Shown: positions 10,769-21,510 of the stretch, one piece after another | Numbering within the stretch: position 1 is the first letter of the stretch | How the letters are laid out: every line of letters begins with the position of its first letter | From: Adiantum capillus-veneris | Taxonomy: Eukaryota; Streptophyta; Polypodiopsida; Polypodiales; Pteridaceae | DNA length: 64,000 bases | NCBI GenBank assembly: GCA_014529385.2 | Contig: CM043963.1 | Coordinates: 69,964,912 to 70,028,911 of the forward strand | Reading direction: 5' to 3' | The notes under the pieces: model-generated | What the model was told of the DNA's origin: nothing | Seen by the model: the letters and a program-made list of their open reading frames with translations, nothing else | Database searches by the model: none | Made by a program: the position numbers and the translations under genes

Positions 10769-11038
10769 TTCTCCCAAAGGACCCTTATCAGAAAATTTCA
10801 AAAAGATGGCACACAATTGAAATTGGACCCAAATTGTTGAGGATGTGTAAGGAATTGTGTGCTACTGAAAAAACCTAGCTAAGTTTTGTCGATTAAAAGC
10901 AATAACTAACAAGAATGGTTGTAAGCTCACAGCTATCAAGCAAATTCTTGACAGGTTGCAGGTACTAGAGGATACTACCCAGCAAGCAAGATCAAACGGG
11001 AGATTCAAACTATTTAATGAGGTAACTCGGTTTGGATT

Positions 11039-12298
11039 TTGTATTACCGGTTCTTCATGAATTTGCGATCAGAAAGATTGTACCGGAATAGGAATCCCAG
11101 CATCTTTGATCAAGGGAGTAATCACTCGACGGAAGAAAGTGTGAATCGGAGACCACTTCCGCCTTTGGAATCCATTTTAGAGGAGAGTTTCTCTGACACT
11201 TCGTCTGAGAGATCATACAGCCTCATGACTGAAGATTATAACAAGTCAAACCCTAAGGGAATAGCTTCAATGGGTGCAAGTCCTTCTCAGCCTGCATCTG
11301 ATGTAAAATTGTTGTATTTGAAATTTCAATTTGAAAATGTGCTTAAGGCCAAAATCTATAAGGATGGAATGGACCGTTACTGTGTTAAGTTGGAAAATAA
11401 GCCAAGCGAGTTCAAAGACCTTGTAGATGTTGATTATGACGGGGATAGATATTTCGACCTAGAGGAATAATGTACCTGGTGGTTTATAACCCTTGGGAAT
11501 GACCGGCACCAAGGACAAGGTAGACAATGAACTGGTCGATGAACCACCCAAAATGGAGAAACAAAACGCGGTATTCAAACGCACCAATGAGACAGAGCGC
11601 CTTAACACAGACAACACATATGTGGGGCTTTATAAGTTCAATAATGGATAACAAACACTCTATTACAGACGTGACGAGTCCCGCATCAAAGAATTGACAG
11701 ATGGAAAAAACTTGTATGTTTACAAGTACACGGAGACAGAAGTATTCAGGTGGTCATAATGGACAAGTATGGCCGAAAGTACTCTCCAATGGATCGTAAG
11801 GAATTAGAGAGATATACATATTTTGAAGGACCACTCCACCAATACTATGTAAATTCAGAAGAGGTAAAAACCACGACTACTCACACCATACCTGAGACTG
11901 TACCCATGAGCCCCTTGAGAACCAGGGTGGAGGATTCTTATGGACATGAACGAGTCCCAAAAACAAAACCTTTAGGATCGACGGCGTCTAGGGCTTCCAT
12001 GAACACACATAGGGACAATACTATTCCTAACATCACTTACACCACTAGAATCCCTCCAACTATTACACGAGATCAACTTGATGAACCTATAGCGGATAGG
12101 ATACCACTGTTAGTACCAAGAGGAGATTATGAACCTAGAGAAGTCACACCAGGCGGACCAGGAGTTCTTAGAATGGTTGCAGAAACCAGACGTATGCGAC
12201 CATCTCAAGTGGCAGAGTGCGTACCCAAAAAGTGTAATGGATCTGGAGATCCGTATGCCCATGTGTCAATCTTCAAACAAGTGTTGAGAGCAGAATAG
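11039..12298 (+). pseudogene. Element A N-terminal ORF with Y-x-D-x-x-G-type repeats
   Basis: Segments 11039-11470 and 11750-12298 lie in the same frame but are separated by stops. They show AKIYKDGMDRYCVKL and VIMDKYGRKYSPM, units resembling those repeated in element C (31700-33530). An acidic/serine-rich part (LESILEESFSDTSSERSYS) precedes them, and a proline/threonine-rich spacer leads to the gag core. I do not recognise a known family. By position it is the N-terminal part of the gag polyprotein. Confidence 0.6.
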
Positions 12299-12359
12299 GT
12301 AACTGATTTCCACACTCAATATGAAGGTTTTGGGTTAACATTGAAAGATACTTACTGCC

Positions 12360-13672
12360 TTGACTTGGTTCCAACCATTAAACAGCTTGGAATTCCCAAG
12401 TATTGAGCAACTTCTCCGAGAATTCGCTGAGGAATTCTCAAAAAGGGGGATCAAGCATAACACTGTCTCTCAGATCTACGCATTTAGGCAAAAGGAAAAG
12501 CAAAAAGTGAAGGAAGCATTGCTTCGTTTCAAGAAATACATAGAAAGATGCCCTGCTCGAGAACTACCTCAGGATGAAAGACTATCAGTCCTTTTCATAG
12601 AAGGATTGCGAAATGACACGCTCAAAAAGGACTTGCACTTGAAGGCATGTGTAACTTTTGAGCAAGTCACAAAAGAGGCATTGTATCTTGTAGATAACTG
12701 CAAGGCATATGGGGAGGTGACTGAAGACACAGATCAGGGGACGAGTAGCACCTCTTCAACCACTAGTGAGTCCACGACAAAATTGGGAGGACAAAACCCA
12801 ACTGTGCCAGACGTTGATCAAATGATCGAGGAAGTGATCAGGAGGATAAACCAAGGAAACAAGATGAACCCAAACACACGACAACCGCCCACCCAAAAAT
12901 GCGATACTTGTGTAGGAGATCATCCAACCGAGTGGTGCAACCTTCAACAAAGGCCAAGAGTAAACGCACAGCGAATATTGAAATGGTGTGCTACAAAAAA
13001 AAAAAGGACAAACCATGAAACTCACGAATGTTTCTATAATCGGAACTATGTTAGAGAGAGACAATGCGGACCACATGGAGGACAACAACTTCCGCCCCCT
13101 CCAAGGTACCAAGTAGGGACAATAACGCAATCTTGGGGCAGGAAAAAGCTCAACCTGTGTTGGGACATCAACCTCCCTTAACCCAGAAAAATAGGGCTAT
13201 GGTAAGGATTTCTCAACCCATAGAACCGCCTTCTAATCAGAGTATGGTCCAAGTAGTCTCATACGGGGAAGATTCAGACCATACTTATGAGAGGGGATTT
13301 GATGGGAATGTATATGCTCTAGAGGGATATAATCCATGGATAATTCCTTAAGATATGTCCGAGCGCTTATACATAGCACAGCCAACTAAAAACCATTACT
13401 TGGTCGATGAGAATATGCTCATGTTCATGGCAAATTAGGGCTACAAACCTAGGGGCTACCCTCCTAGAGCAGGACAACCGATGTGGGCTTCACAGGCTTC
13501 TCCACCACCTGTAGGACTATGCTATGAATGTGGCGGTGATCATTGGGCTAGAGTTTGTCCAAACAAAGGAAAACAGGTGAAACTTTTTGGATTCTGTGAG
13601 ACGGATGCACGACCGACCATCTCATTCCACACTGTCCAAAAAACCTTGAAAACAAAGGAAAAGCAACCATGA
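12360..13672 (+). pseudogene. Element A gag core with two zinc knuckles
   Basis: The segment 12360-13181 has the retrotransposon-gag signature: FPSIEQLLREFAEEF, QIYAFRQKEKQKVKEALLRFKKYIERCP, LSVLFIEGL. A cysteine motif CDTCVGDHPTEWC (CX2CX3HX4C) lies near 12900. After a frameshift, CYECGGDHWARVC with the same spacing lies near 13516-13554. Both knuckles have three rather than four residues before the His, a shared variation. The protein would assemble the particle and bind RNA. Several stops interrupt it. Confidence 0.82.
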
Positions 13673-13990
13673 ACAAAATGGGGATTGTGCCAAGCTCAAG
13701 TGGATCAAAAACAAAACCGAACATTCTAATAAACACGATCCCTAGATCTCAAGCACATGAGGCAGCAAGGAACGTCCCAGCCAGCCAAACAGAGATAGAA
13801 AACTTGTCTGTCCGAACCCCTAGGAAATCCTAGAAGGCAAAACGAGACAAGATGAAAGCCAAAAGAGAAAAGAAAAAACGGCATTGGAAACCAAATTAAT
13901 GAAAACAGAGGAACAACTTCAAAGGGAAAGAGACCTTAAGGGCAACAATGACATAAAAAGCCATCGGATCTACCATCAGGAGGGTCAGTC

Positions 13991-14800
13991 TTGGTAGACA
14001 AGGTGTTCGAACCTTTGGACGCAATTCTGAAAGCTTACAAGGCAAGGCTAAAACCTAACCAAACCCAAGAGGATAGGTGGTTAGCGTACCCTCATCCCGG
14101 CTATGAGAAAGAGAGGCTAAAGATGTGCAAGGAGCTCATCCAAGCCGCTCAAGCGCTTATGGAACCATCAGTTCCTACGGCTCCAAAAACTGAGGTACTA
14201 ATCCGAGAAAAGATTCAGGAGTTAGAGGGGCGGGGAATTGAAAAGAATGACCTACCAAATCCTATAGACGAAACACCATTGGATACGAGGGTGGTAGCCA
14301 ATACAACAGATGGAACGTATTCTCAAGTACCACTGCCAAACTTGGAGGTAGAAGAAAAATGGCCTCAAGAGCTATGGGAACAGATCAAGAATAGAAATGA
14401 TGGAAGTGCCACACTTGTGTCAGCTCCTATCCCAGAAATCCACCTGGAACATGAGCTCTATCCAAACGACATTAGATCACTATATGGCGATGCACGTACA
14501 ACGATATCGAAAAACAGTAAACCGCAGTCATTGAATACTTTGCCTTCATTTATTGGTAACCATGAAACTCGGTCAGAGATAAGGAAAGCACCGTCTCAAT
14601 GACAATCCAATCCTAAGATGATGGATACTAAAGCTCTTCACGAGGTGTTGTCATACCCTATCCGTTGTACATTGACTCTGTCAGAGTTACTTCATATCAG
14701 ACCGCATCTTTGGGATGAGGTCGAAAAAAATATGGAAAAAATGGGGCTGATAATTTCTTTACCCAAGGCTTCTCCAAACACACTAAGGACACAACCCTAG
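13991..14800 (+). pseudogene. Element A spacer between gag and protease
   Basis: Frame-2 ORFs 13991-14602 and 14618-14800, separated by one stop. The first is hydrophilic and helical (VFEPLDAILKAYKARLKPNQ); the second reads ALHEVLSYPIRCTLTLSELLHIRPHLWDEV, a short conserved-looking region often seen just before the protease of such elements. No enzyme motif. The bases 13673-13990 between the knuckle and this ORF are the same protein in decayed frames. Confidence 0.6.
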
Positions 14801-14881
14801 AAACAAACTAAACATGAGCCAGTACCAGTACCAGTAAACAAAGTAGGGGATTATTGTGAAGGTGAAGAAGGAAATATTACC

Positions 14882-15229
14882 TTGCCGGTGGAGTACAAAG
14901 AGGTCAAGTCGAGAGCAATATTGGATAGTGGTGCGGGAATAGCCATAGCTACCAAAGCAATGTGGAAAAAATGGGGAAAACCTGCTCTCCAAAAGACGAG
15001 AATGAAACTTCAATTGGCAGATGGGTATCTAGAAAGACCCATTGGAATCTTGGAGCAGATTGTGGTAACCTCTTGCGGCATTGCATATGAACACACTTTT
15101 GCTATTATGAATATCGATGAGAGGAGCAATTTTGACATCATATTGGGCAGACCATTCATGTGTCAGCTCAAAATGGTGCAAGATTGGGTTACGACTATAT
15201 CTATTAAAGGAACAAGGATGTCACTATGA
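14882..15229 (+). pseudogene. Element A first retropepsin (DSGA)
   Basis: Aspartic protease domain of the usual gypsy position, between gag and RT. Visible parts are KSRAILDSGAGIAIATK (catalytic Asp), a flap region LQLADGYLERPIGIL, and the C-terminal SNFDIILGRPFMCQL. Catalytic residues look intact. It would cut the gag-pol polyprotein. A second, unrelated-looking retropepsin occurs after the integrase of this same element. Confidence 0.88.
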
Positions 15230-16124
15230 AAATTAGTGTCACGGATCATAGCTATAGAGACGTAGAAAGAACCCTAGGAGAAGACTTGCACTCCACAACT
15301 GACCAGGAAGGAGGAATACCGGCTTGGCTACAAAAGAGAGCTCACTAGTGGACAGAAGAAGTTTCAGAAGGTGGAAGTCTAAAAAAGGAAAATTGCACTC
15401 TTGATAAGATTTCTCAAGACGAGGCATATATACCAGAGCCTTTCCCGGAAGAGATGTTCGAACCTTTTGGATGGCAACAAATACTAGACACTCTTGATGT
15501 TTGTGTAAACGAGGTGACCCTCACCAAATTTTGTGATGAGGAAGGGTATGATATCATTCCGTTCCAGATGATGGGTGTCAGCCTAGCTCCTAGGTCAGAG
15601 GGGGAAGTCCCTGACAGGGACGGGGTTGCCAAGTGCCGATGCATAGTGGATGAAATCTCTGTAAGAGATCTTGACCAAACGGAGGAAGAAGATTTCCAAG
15701 ACTCTGTTGATAAGATGCTAGAGGATAATGCGAACGACGAGTTGTCTAGTAGCTCAAGTCAGAGCATCAAACAGAAGGATCGACGAGTGATCTACTATGT
15801 TTCCCAAACCAAAATCCTTGAAGACAACACAAATATTGAGATAAACGCAAAAATAACTGAGACAAGCACAACGAGGACTCCGTACCTATATATACTGACA
15901 AAACGCAGTACTTAAGATTAGTAGAAGCGATTGATTGCCTCAAGGACAGGATATCAAAGAAATACATGAAACCTAACTCAACCAAAACAGAATTGAAGAA
16001 GGCAAACACACAAAAACCAGAAAAAGAGAGCAATACCAAAAAATCGATTAAGTTGTCCAAAATGGAGCGCAAAAACAAATACAATGAACTGAAGCGAGCC
16101 TTGAAGGAAGTTTGAACAACAGAA
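15230..16124 (+). pseudogene. Element A linker between protease and RT
   Basis: Decayed sequence with an open piece at 15454-15915: MFEPFGWQQILDTL, a short PRSEGEVPDR segment, then an acidic run DQTEEEDFQDSVD. It is typical filler between protease and RT in gypsy elements of this kind. No motif recognised. Confidence 0.5.
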
Positions 16125-16960
16125 ATGGAAACTAATGAGGAATCACATGATGATAAATTTGATGCACCTTCCCACTATATTCAGGATAGGAAAATCGTGG
16201 TGCAAAAACCCAAACAAGATCCCAAGGAACCAGGAATTTCAGATGGGCCTGAATATGTAAAATGCATCGACTTAGCAGAACCAGGAAAGGAACCTAAACC
16301 GACATACATTGCCACAGACCTTACTGACGAGGAAGAGCAACTTCTAGTCGATACGCTCAGACGGTACAAAGATGTCTTTGCATGGTCATACAAAGATCTA
16401 AAGGGGATAGATCCTGAGATCTTTCAGCACACGATTCCCCTTAAGAGTGATGCTAGACCACGCAGACAACGTCCTTACACGTACAATGAAACTTTTGCCA
16501 AGAAAATTAAGGAGGAGATAGAAAAACTGAAGGACGCCAAGTTTATCTACGAGATTGAACACACCAATTGGGTGTCCTCGATTGTGGTGGTACCCAAAAA
16601 GAACGGCAAACTGCGTGTCTATGTAAACCTCAAACAAGTAAATGCAGCCACCATCAGGGATAATTATCCACTGCCAATAACAGATTATGTTATTGAGAGA
16701 GTAGCAGGGAAAGAGGCCTATAGTTTCTTGGATGGATTCTCAGGCTACAACCAGTTGACGATTAAAGCGGAACATGAACATAAGACAGCTTTTGCACAGA
16801 GTGGGGTATATTTGCCTACAAGGTAATGCCTTTCGGTCTAACCAATGCCCCGGCTACATTTCAAAGACTAATGAGCCACACATTCAAAGAATATCTCAGA
16901 CAATTTCTGGAGATCTACATGGATGATCTTTGTGTTCATTCTCATTGATGAAGTGACCAC
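16125..16960 (+). pseudogene. Element A reverse transcriptase
   Basis: Open frame 16125-16826, then a one-step frame change. The order is EEQLLVDTLRRYKDVFAWSY, IPLKSDARPRRQRPY, IYEIEHTNWVSSIVVVPKKNGKLRVYVNLKQVN, NYPLPITD, YSFLDGFSGYNQL (first catalytic Asp), and in the new frame MPFGLTNAPATFQRLM and IYMDDLCVH (16910-16935, catalytic pair). Two stops follow immediately. This is a clear Ty3/gypsy RT. Confidence 0.94.
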
Positions 16961-17039
16961 ATCACTTATCTAGGAAAAGTCTTTGAAAAATGCAAAACGT
17001 ATCGTATTTGCTTAAACCCGGAAAAATGCATCTTCATGG

Positions 17040-17920
17040 TAAGACAAGGTAGAAATTTTGGGCCACATTGTGTCCAAAAACGGAATTTCAACTGATCAAG
17101 AAAAGGTACAATTAATTGTTGCACTTCCGAGACCAACGAAGATGAAAGAAGTACAAGCATTTTATGGGGCATTGCAAGTATTACAGGCATTTCATATATA
17201 TGTACGCGGTAATAGCTAAGCCGTTGTACGCCCTCATTGCTAAGTTTGAATGGACGGAGGAATGTGAGCAGGCTTTTCAAAAATTGAAGCAACAATTAAT
17301 TTCGACTCCAATTTTACAAGCCCCTGACTAGAGCAAAATCTTTCATGTCCATGTGGATGCATCAGCCTATGCCATCGGGTGCATATTAGCCCAGCCCGAA
17401 GAGAAGAAAATGGATTTTCCCATTTGCTACTCTAGTCGGCAACTAAACAACGCAGAGAGAAATTATACCACTACGGAAAGAGAAGTTCTGGGAATGATCT
17501 ATGCTGTCAAGAAATTTAGACGCTACCTTTTAGCAAACAAGTTTGTCTTCTTTGTGGATCATCAAGCACTGTTATATCTAGTAAACAAACCTTGCACACT
17601 GGAAGAATTGTGCGTTGGTTTATACTGCTACTTGAGTTTGACTTCACGATGGTCGTAAAAAAGGGGACCACACACCAAAGAGCAGATCATCTTTCACGAC
17701 TATTTCATGGGGAAGCACTTGAGGGTGTCGATGATGACCTTCCTGATTCATATCTGTTTAACATCGAAATGGTGCCGAGATGGAGCAAAGAGGTCATTCC
17801 TCTACTCACAATTGGCTCATTGCCAATAGAAAGACAACCATCAATTATCCATCAAACACGAAATCTCCAGCTTTCAGCAGGACGGCTATACAAACACGAT
17901 AAGGATGAGATATTGTGACT
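17040..17920 (+). pseudogene. Element A RNase H
   Basis: After the RT thumb (ALPRPTKMKEVQAF, in broken frames), 17353-17658 shows VDASAYAIGCILAQ, SRQLNNAERNYTTTEREVLGMIYAVKKFRRYLL and FVDHQALLYLVNKP, the gypsy RNase H pattern with its catalytic acidic residues. A frame change near 17600 leads to FDFTMVVKKGTTHQRADHLSRL, the usual end of the domain. It degrades the RNA strand during cDNA synthesis. Confidence 0.93.
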
Positions 17921-17929
17921 ATGTGTACA

Positions 17930-18195
17930 GCCTGAAGATACCACCTACTGCCTCAAACAGGCTCATATACAAAATACGGGATTTCACAATAGTGAAACAC
18001 AGACAGGCCAACGGCTACAGGGACTGGGCATCTACTGGCCAAACATGGAACACAGTGTCCATACATATGTAAAATCCTGCGGTAGTTGTACAAAACAACT
18101 ACCAGTGGAACATGCCACCCTGTTTCGAGTAGTACAAGCACCTAAATGGAGTGCTCACATAGTTGAGTACTTAAAAAACCAAACCTTTCTAGAGG
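17930..18195 (+). pseudogene. Element A extra integrase-type zinc module (first of two)
   Basis: The broken frames read QAHIQNTGFHNSETQTGQRL, YWPNMEHSVHTYVKSC and GSCTKQ. This matches the HHCC N-terminal zinc-binding pattern of integrases (H, H, then CX2C). A full second copy follows at 18330-18480, so the element appears to carry two in series, separated by about 70 residues of VEYLKNQTFLEEWGK-type sequence. It could be a duplication or a leftover from a chimeric element. Confidence 0.65.
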
Positions 18196-18196
18196 A

Positions 18197-19354
18197 ATGG
18201 GGCAAATCAAGAATGAAAACTGTAGCAGAAGAGGCCAACAATATCTGTTCATTGCCAACCAACTATATAGGCAGGGAAAGGACAAACAACTACGGCTGTG
18301 TGCTACAGAAAGCGAATATTATGTTATCCTAGATCAAGCACACTCAGGACAGCCAGGGGACCATTTCTCGGCTGATAAAATGACAAGGCTTGTGCTACAC
18401 TCAGGCATATGGTGGCCAACCCTGTCTATGGATGCAGAGACATATGTCAAACACTGTGATGAATGTCAACGCACAAAACCACCCCAAAGGAGAGATGAAA
18501 TGCCACTGAGGCCCATGATGGATGTCTGTGCTTTTGCCAAATGGGACATTGATTTCATTGGTCCCATCATATCTCCAAGATACAGGACTCACACACAATA
18601 CATCATCGTAGCAACAAACTACATGACAAAATGTACGGAAGCAAAAGCAACCCCAAAAAATGATGCAAGAACTACAGCTCAATTCCTTTTCGAAAACGTC
18701 TTTACAAGATATGGACTACCAATCAAAATAGTGAGCGATAGGGGACCACACTTTTTAAACGATGTTATTGAAAGCCTCCTTGACGAATTCATGGTGGTCC
18801 ATCACAAATCGGCACCCTATCATCCGCAAGCTAATGGGTAGGCAGAGAGTACAAACAAAATCTTATGCACCGTACTTACCAAAATAGTTAGCGACTTAAG
18901 AAATGATTGGGATCAAAATCTACACATAGCCTTATGGACTTACATAGTAGCTTTTAAAACTTCCATTGAAACGACTCCCTTTAACCTGGTATTCGGGATT
19001 AATGCGATCCTACCACTGGAATTCCTAATCAAAACCCTAAGAGTGGCAACACAATTAGGATGGACGGGCCATGAGATATTGGAGAGATTAGACACCCTGG
19101 AACAATTAGATGAAACCAGACTTAGAGCAATAGCTGGGATATATGCTCAGAAAAAACAAATGAAAGCTTTCCATGATCAACACGTGATTGGAAAGGAGTT
19201 CCAAAAAGGCGATTACCTCAAACAGCACCCAAAGAAACTCATAAAGCGAGGAATGGGGCCTTTTGTAATACATGATATATTGCAAAGTGGCACCATCAAG
19301 CTTGCAACATTAGCAGGAGAGGAGATGCCTAATTGGACGAGTGGCTGCAGTTAA
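18197..19354 (+). pseudogene. Element A integrase
   Basis: The HHCC module reads QAHSGQPGDHFS and YVKHCDECQRTKP. The core has WDIDFIGPI (Asp), IVSDRGPHFLNDV (Asp) and YHPQANG-stop-AEST (Glu kept, but the preceding codon is a TAG at 18839-18841, most simply a CAG to TAG change). The C-terminal part reads GTIKLATLAGEEMPNWTSGC. A frameshift at about 19345 then carries the protein into the next domain without an ancestral stop, so integrase and the following retropepsin were one polyprotein. Confidence 0.92.
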
Positions 19355-20169
19355 AGAAATATCTTTTTCCACTAACACCAGAAGAACCCACAACACTACA
19401 TGCAGTAGCTCTGCGCCGACATCAAGCACAAGACATTCGGAAACAAGCACAACAGGAAGCCAAATTCAGAATATTAAAGCGCAAAGAGCAAGCAAACTTC
19501 CAGAGGAAAGCACAACAGAACATTGCTATTGAGACTGCTCCGATAGCATCTATACAAATGGCAGCTATATGGTTAGGAGGAATGGATCTACGCATTCATT
19601 TACAACTTGCCGATGGCACCACCGAAAGAGCCTTAGTGGACACAGGGGCCAAACCTAATGTCTTTAACTACTCCACTTTCAAAAAAATCACGTGGGAAAC
19701 TCTAATGCCCAACACTATGGGGTTCAAAGTAGCAAACAAAGGCACTATGGACAGTCTGGGCCACATAAATTTACCAATCACCATTGCTGGAACAGTTTAT
19801 CCGCATCAATTTCATGTGGTCGAAGATCAACATCTGAACGAAGCAGTTATTCTAGGAGTGCCATGGATGCGCACTTATCAAGCCACGCCAAACTGGCAGG
19901 ACAATACCTTATCTCTCGAACACTAGGGCCAATCTTTCGCCACGCCATTCGTACAAACGGACCATGTATGGGAACCTCTACCATTGCCACATGCACCGGC
20001 TCAACGATACTCCACAACCATGGTCAAGAAAATATGGGTTAAAAAATCAATCATGGAAACCAAGCCTAAGCAATTGTGGATACCAAAACAAAAAACCAAT
20101 ACACGTCAATCTACATTGCCTACACAAAAATTAAACCTCCACAAATTGCTCACCGCTGTTGTCACATGA
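19333..20169 (+). pseudogene. Element A second retropepsin plus W-x-P-K repeats, fused after the integrase
   Basis: The frame continues from the integrase end as LQLKKYLFPLTPEEPTT, a basic coiled region (QAQDIRKQAQQEAKFRILKR), and then a second aspartic protease fold: ERALVDTGAKPNVFN with catalytic DTG, a flap-like VANKGTMDSLGHINLPITIAG, and HQFHVVEDQ...AVILGVPWMRTY. After a TAG at 19924-19926 the frame goes on with HVWEPLP, KKIWVKKS and QLWIPKQK, tryptophan repeats that also occur in element C. Gypsy elements normally have only the protease before RT. The role of this one is unknown; a host-derived or duplicated protease are both possible. Confidence 0.8.
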
Positions 20170-20584
20170 CCTAAGCCAATGGACCACTATCTTTGACAAC
20201 CAAACACTGTCAAGTGGGTATGGCAACAGAAACAAACTCGACAGCACCATGCCTCTTCCAGCGACTCCAAACCCAAGCAATTTCAGTGGCGACCAAAACA
20301 AAGCCAAAAAGCAACCCAACCATCGGCATCAAAACGTTTGCAGGTCATAATCAAACACAGAGCGGGTCTTCTCCAATTACTATTGCTCAGCCCACGCAGC
20401 TTCAAGGCACCCTCATCACCAACAGCCACTGAACATATTGTTTAGCACCTCTCTCTTGCACAGCATTTTGTTTCCCCATGCATATCCTGCATTAGCATCA
20501 TAGAGCCCCACTATACGGCTATGCATAGACACGCGCTTTGTTCCCAAGCACTCTGACACATGTTCCTCGGGGACGACTCACTCT
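20170..20584 (+). other. Element A 3' untranslated region
   Basis: No coding support. The stretch TTGCACAGCAT...TTGT(T)...CCATGCAT (near 20456-20485) resembles 35932-35960 in the 3' UTR of element C, which supports a relation between A and C. Confidence 0.5.
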
Positions 20585-20598
20585 AGGAAGGAGAAAAA
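20585..20598 (+). other. Candidate polypurine tract and LTR start
   Basis: AGGAAGGAGAAAAA is followed by TG at 20599. Element C has the equivalent AGGAAGGGGGAAA followed by its LTR at 36516. In both, a CTCGGGG or CGAGGAGGGG string lies 20-30 bases upstream. I take 20599 as a possible 3' LTR start for A, but no 5' partner is in the window. Confidence 0.55.
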
Positions 20599-21167
20599 TG
20601 CAGCAGGATTATCATTTGTATATATCATTATTATCATCTTACTTCTTTTTGTTTCCTTTCCTTTCTTTTTCTTTAAAAAACAAGTTTTTCAGAGCCTGAC
20701 AAACTCTTAGTTCGCATAATCATAAGTCTTATCGCCACCATCTAATACCAGAATAAGAGTATGTATATAAAGGAGGCGACACTAATTTTTGGCCGACTAA
20801 TAATCATTGTAAATAAATTTCTTCTACAAAAAAAACAAAAAACGACAATAATCAACAAAAGATTGATAAGCAAGCCAGGAAAGTCGGAATTGAATTTTGA
20901 AAGCAAATGCCAAAACTTCAAAGCAAGGACTTTGAACATGGCAAATATGGAAAGATTTGACACAAGATGAATTTTGAGCCAAATTTTAAAGGATCAAAAC
21001 TGCAGATCAAACGCCATTTGTAAACTGAGTGTCAGAATGATGAACGGTTTGAACTGCAGGTGATATGAACAACAAGATATGATCAATGAAGGTAAGTACA
21101 AATGGGGCATTCCGGGTAGAGTAGGAACATATAGTCAAATGGGGCAACATAAGCTCATTTGCATTCA

Positions 21168-21170
<3 letters not shown>
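20599..21170 (+). promoter_or_regulatory. Possible LTR of element A with TATA box
   Basis: After the purine tract comes a T-rich stretch, then a TATA box at 20764-20770 (GTATATAAAGG) and AATAAA-like strings near 20812. This is the expected content of an LTR (promoter, start, poly(A) signal). The right end cannot be set. Confidence 0.4.

Positions 21171-21201
<31 letters not shown>
21171..21201 (+). repeat. (AG)n microsatellite
   Basis: About 15 AG units, then an imperfect GAAAGAGATAGAGAG extension. Confidence 0.97.
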
Positions 21202-21207
<6 letters not shown>

Positions 21208-21510
21208 TAGAGAGCCACAGGAGCATAGAGTTTCCGAAGTTGTTTCTGCCCGTTGCAACCACCTCGGTGGATCTTACTACACCATATTTGACAGGCATGA
21301 TCATTAACCTTGCAAGAGCATGTGTGTATGTCCCATACTGCATCAACAATGCCAAAACAATATATCAGAGCAGTACAAAGTCACAAAATTGGGCAAACTA
21401 ACAGGGCCATTGAGGAAGTCCGAAACCCATCAAAAACCAAAAATATTTCACTAGTAGACCCCAATTAGCAGACAGAATCAGACAGGGTAGAAATAGCAGA
21501 GAAAAGTGGT

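Larger units (their letters stand above)
10801..20598 (+). mobile_element. Gypsy-type LTR retrotransposon A, 5' LTR not seen
   Basis: Heavily decayed Ty3/gypsy element. The order is an N-terminal ORF with Y-x-D repeats, gag with two CCHC-type knuckles, protease (DSGA), RT (YMDD at 16916-16927), RNase H, an apparently doubled integrase zinc module, integrase core, then an extra retropepsin (DTGA) with W-x-P-K repeats. RT before integrase is the gypsy order. Frames change at least ten times. A purine tract at 20585-20598 may mark the 3' LTR start. The 5' LTR is missing or lost at the LINE junction. Confidence 0.85.

Noticed and set aside
10622-10816. Minus-strand ORF of 64 codons in the hairpin
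   Set aside because: It consists of the two inverted arms; no independent evidence for coding.
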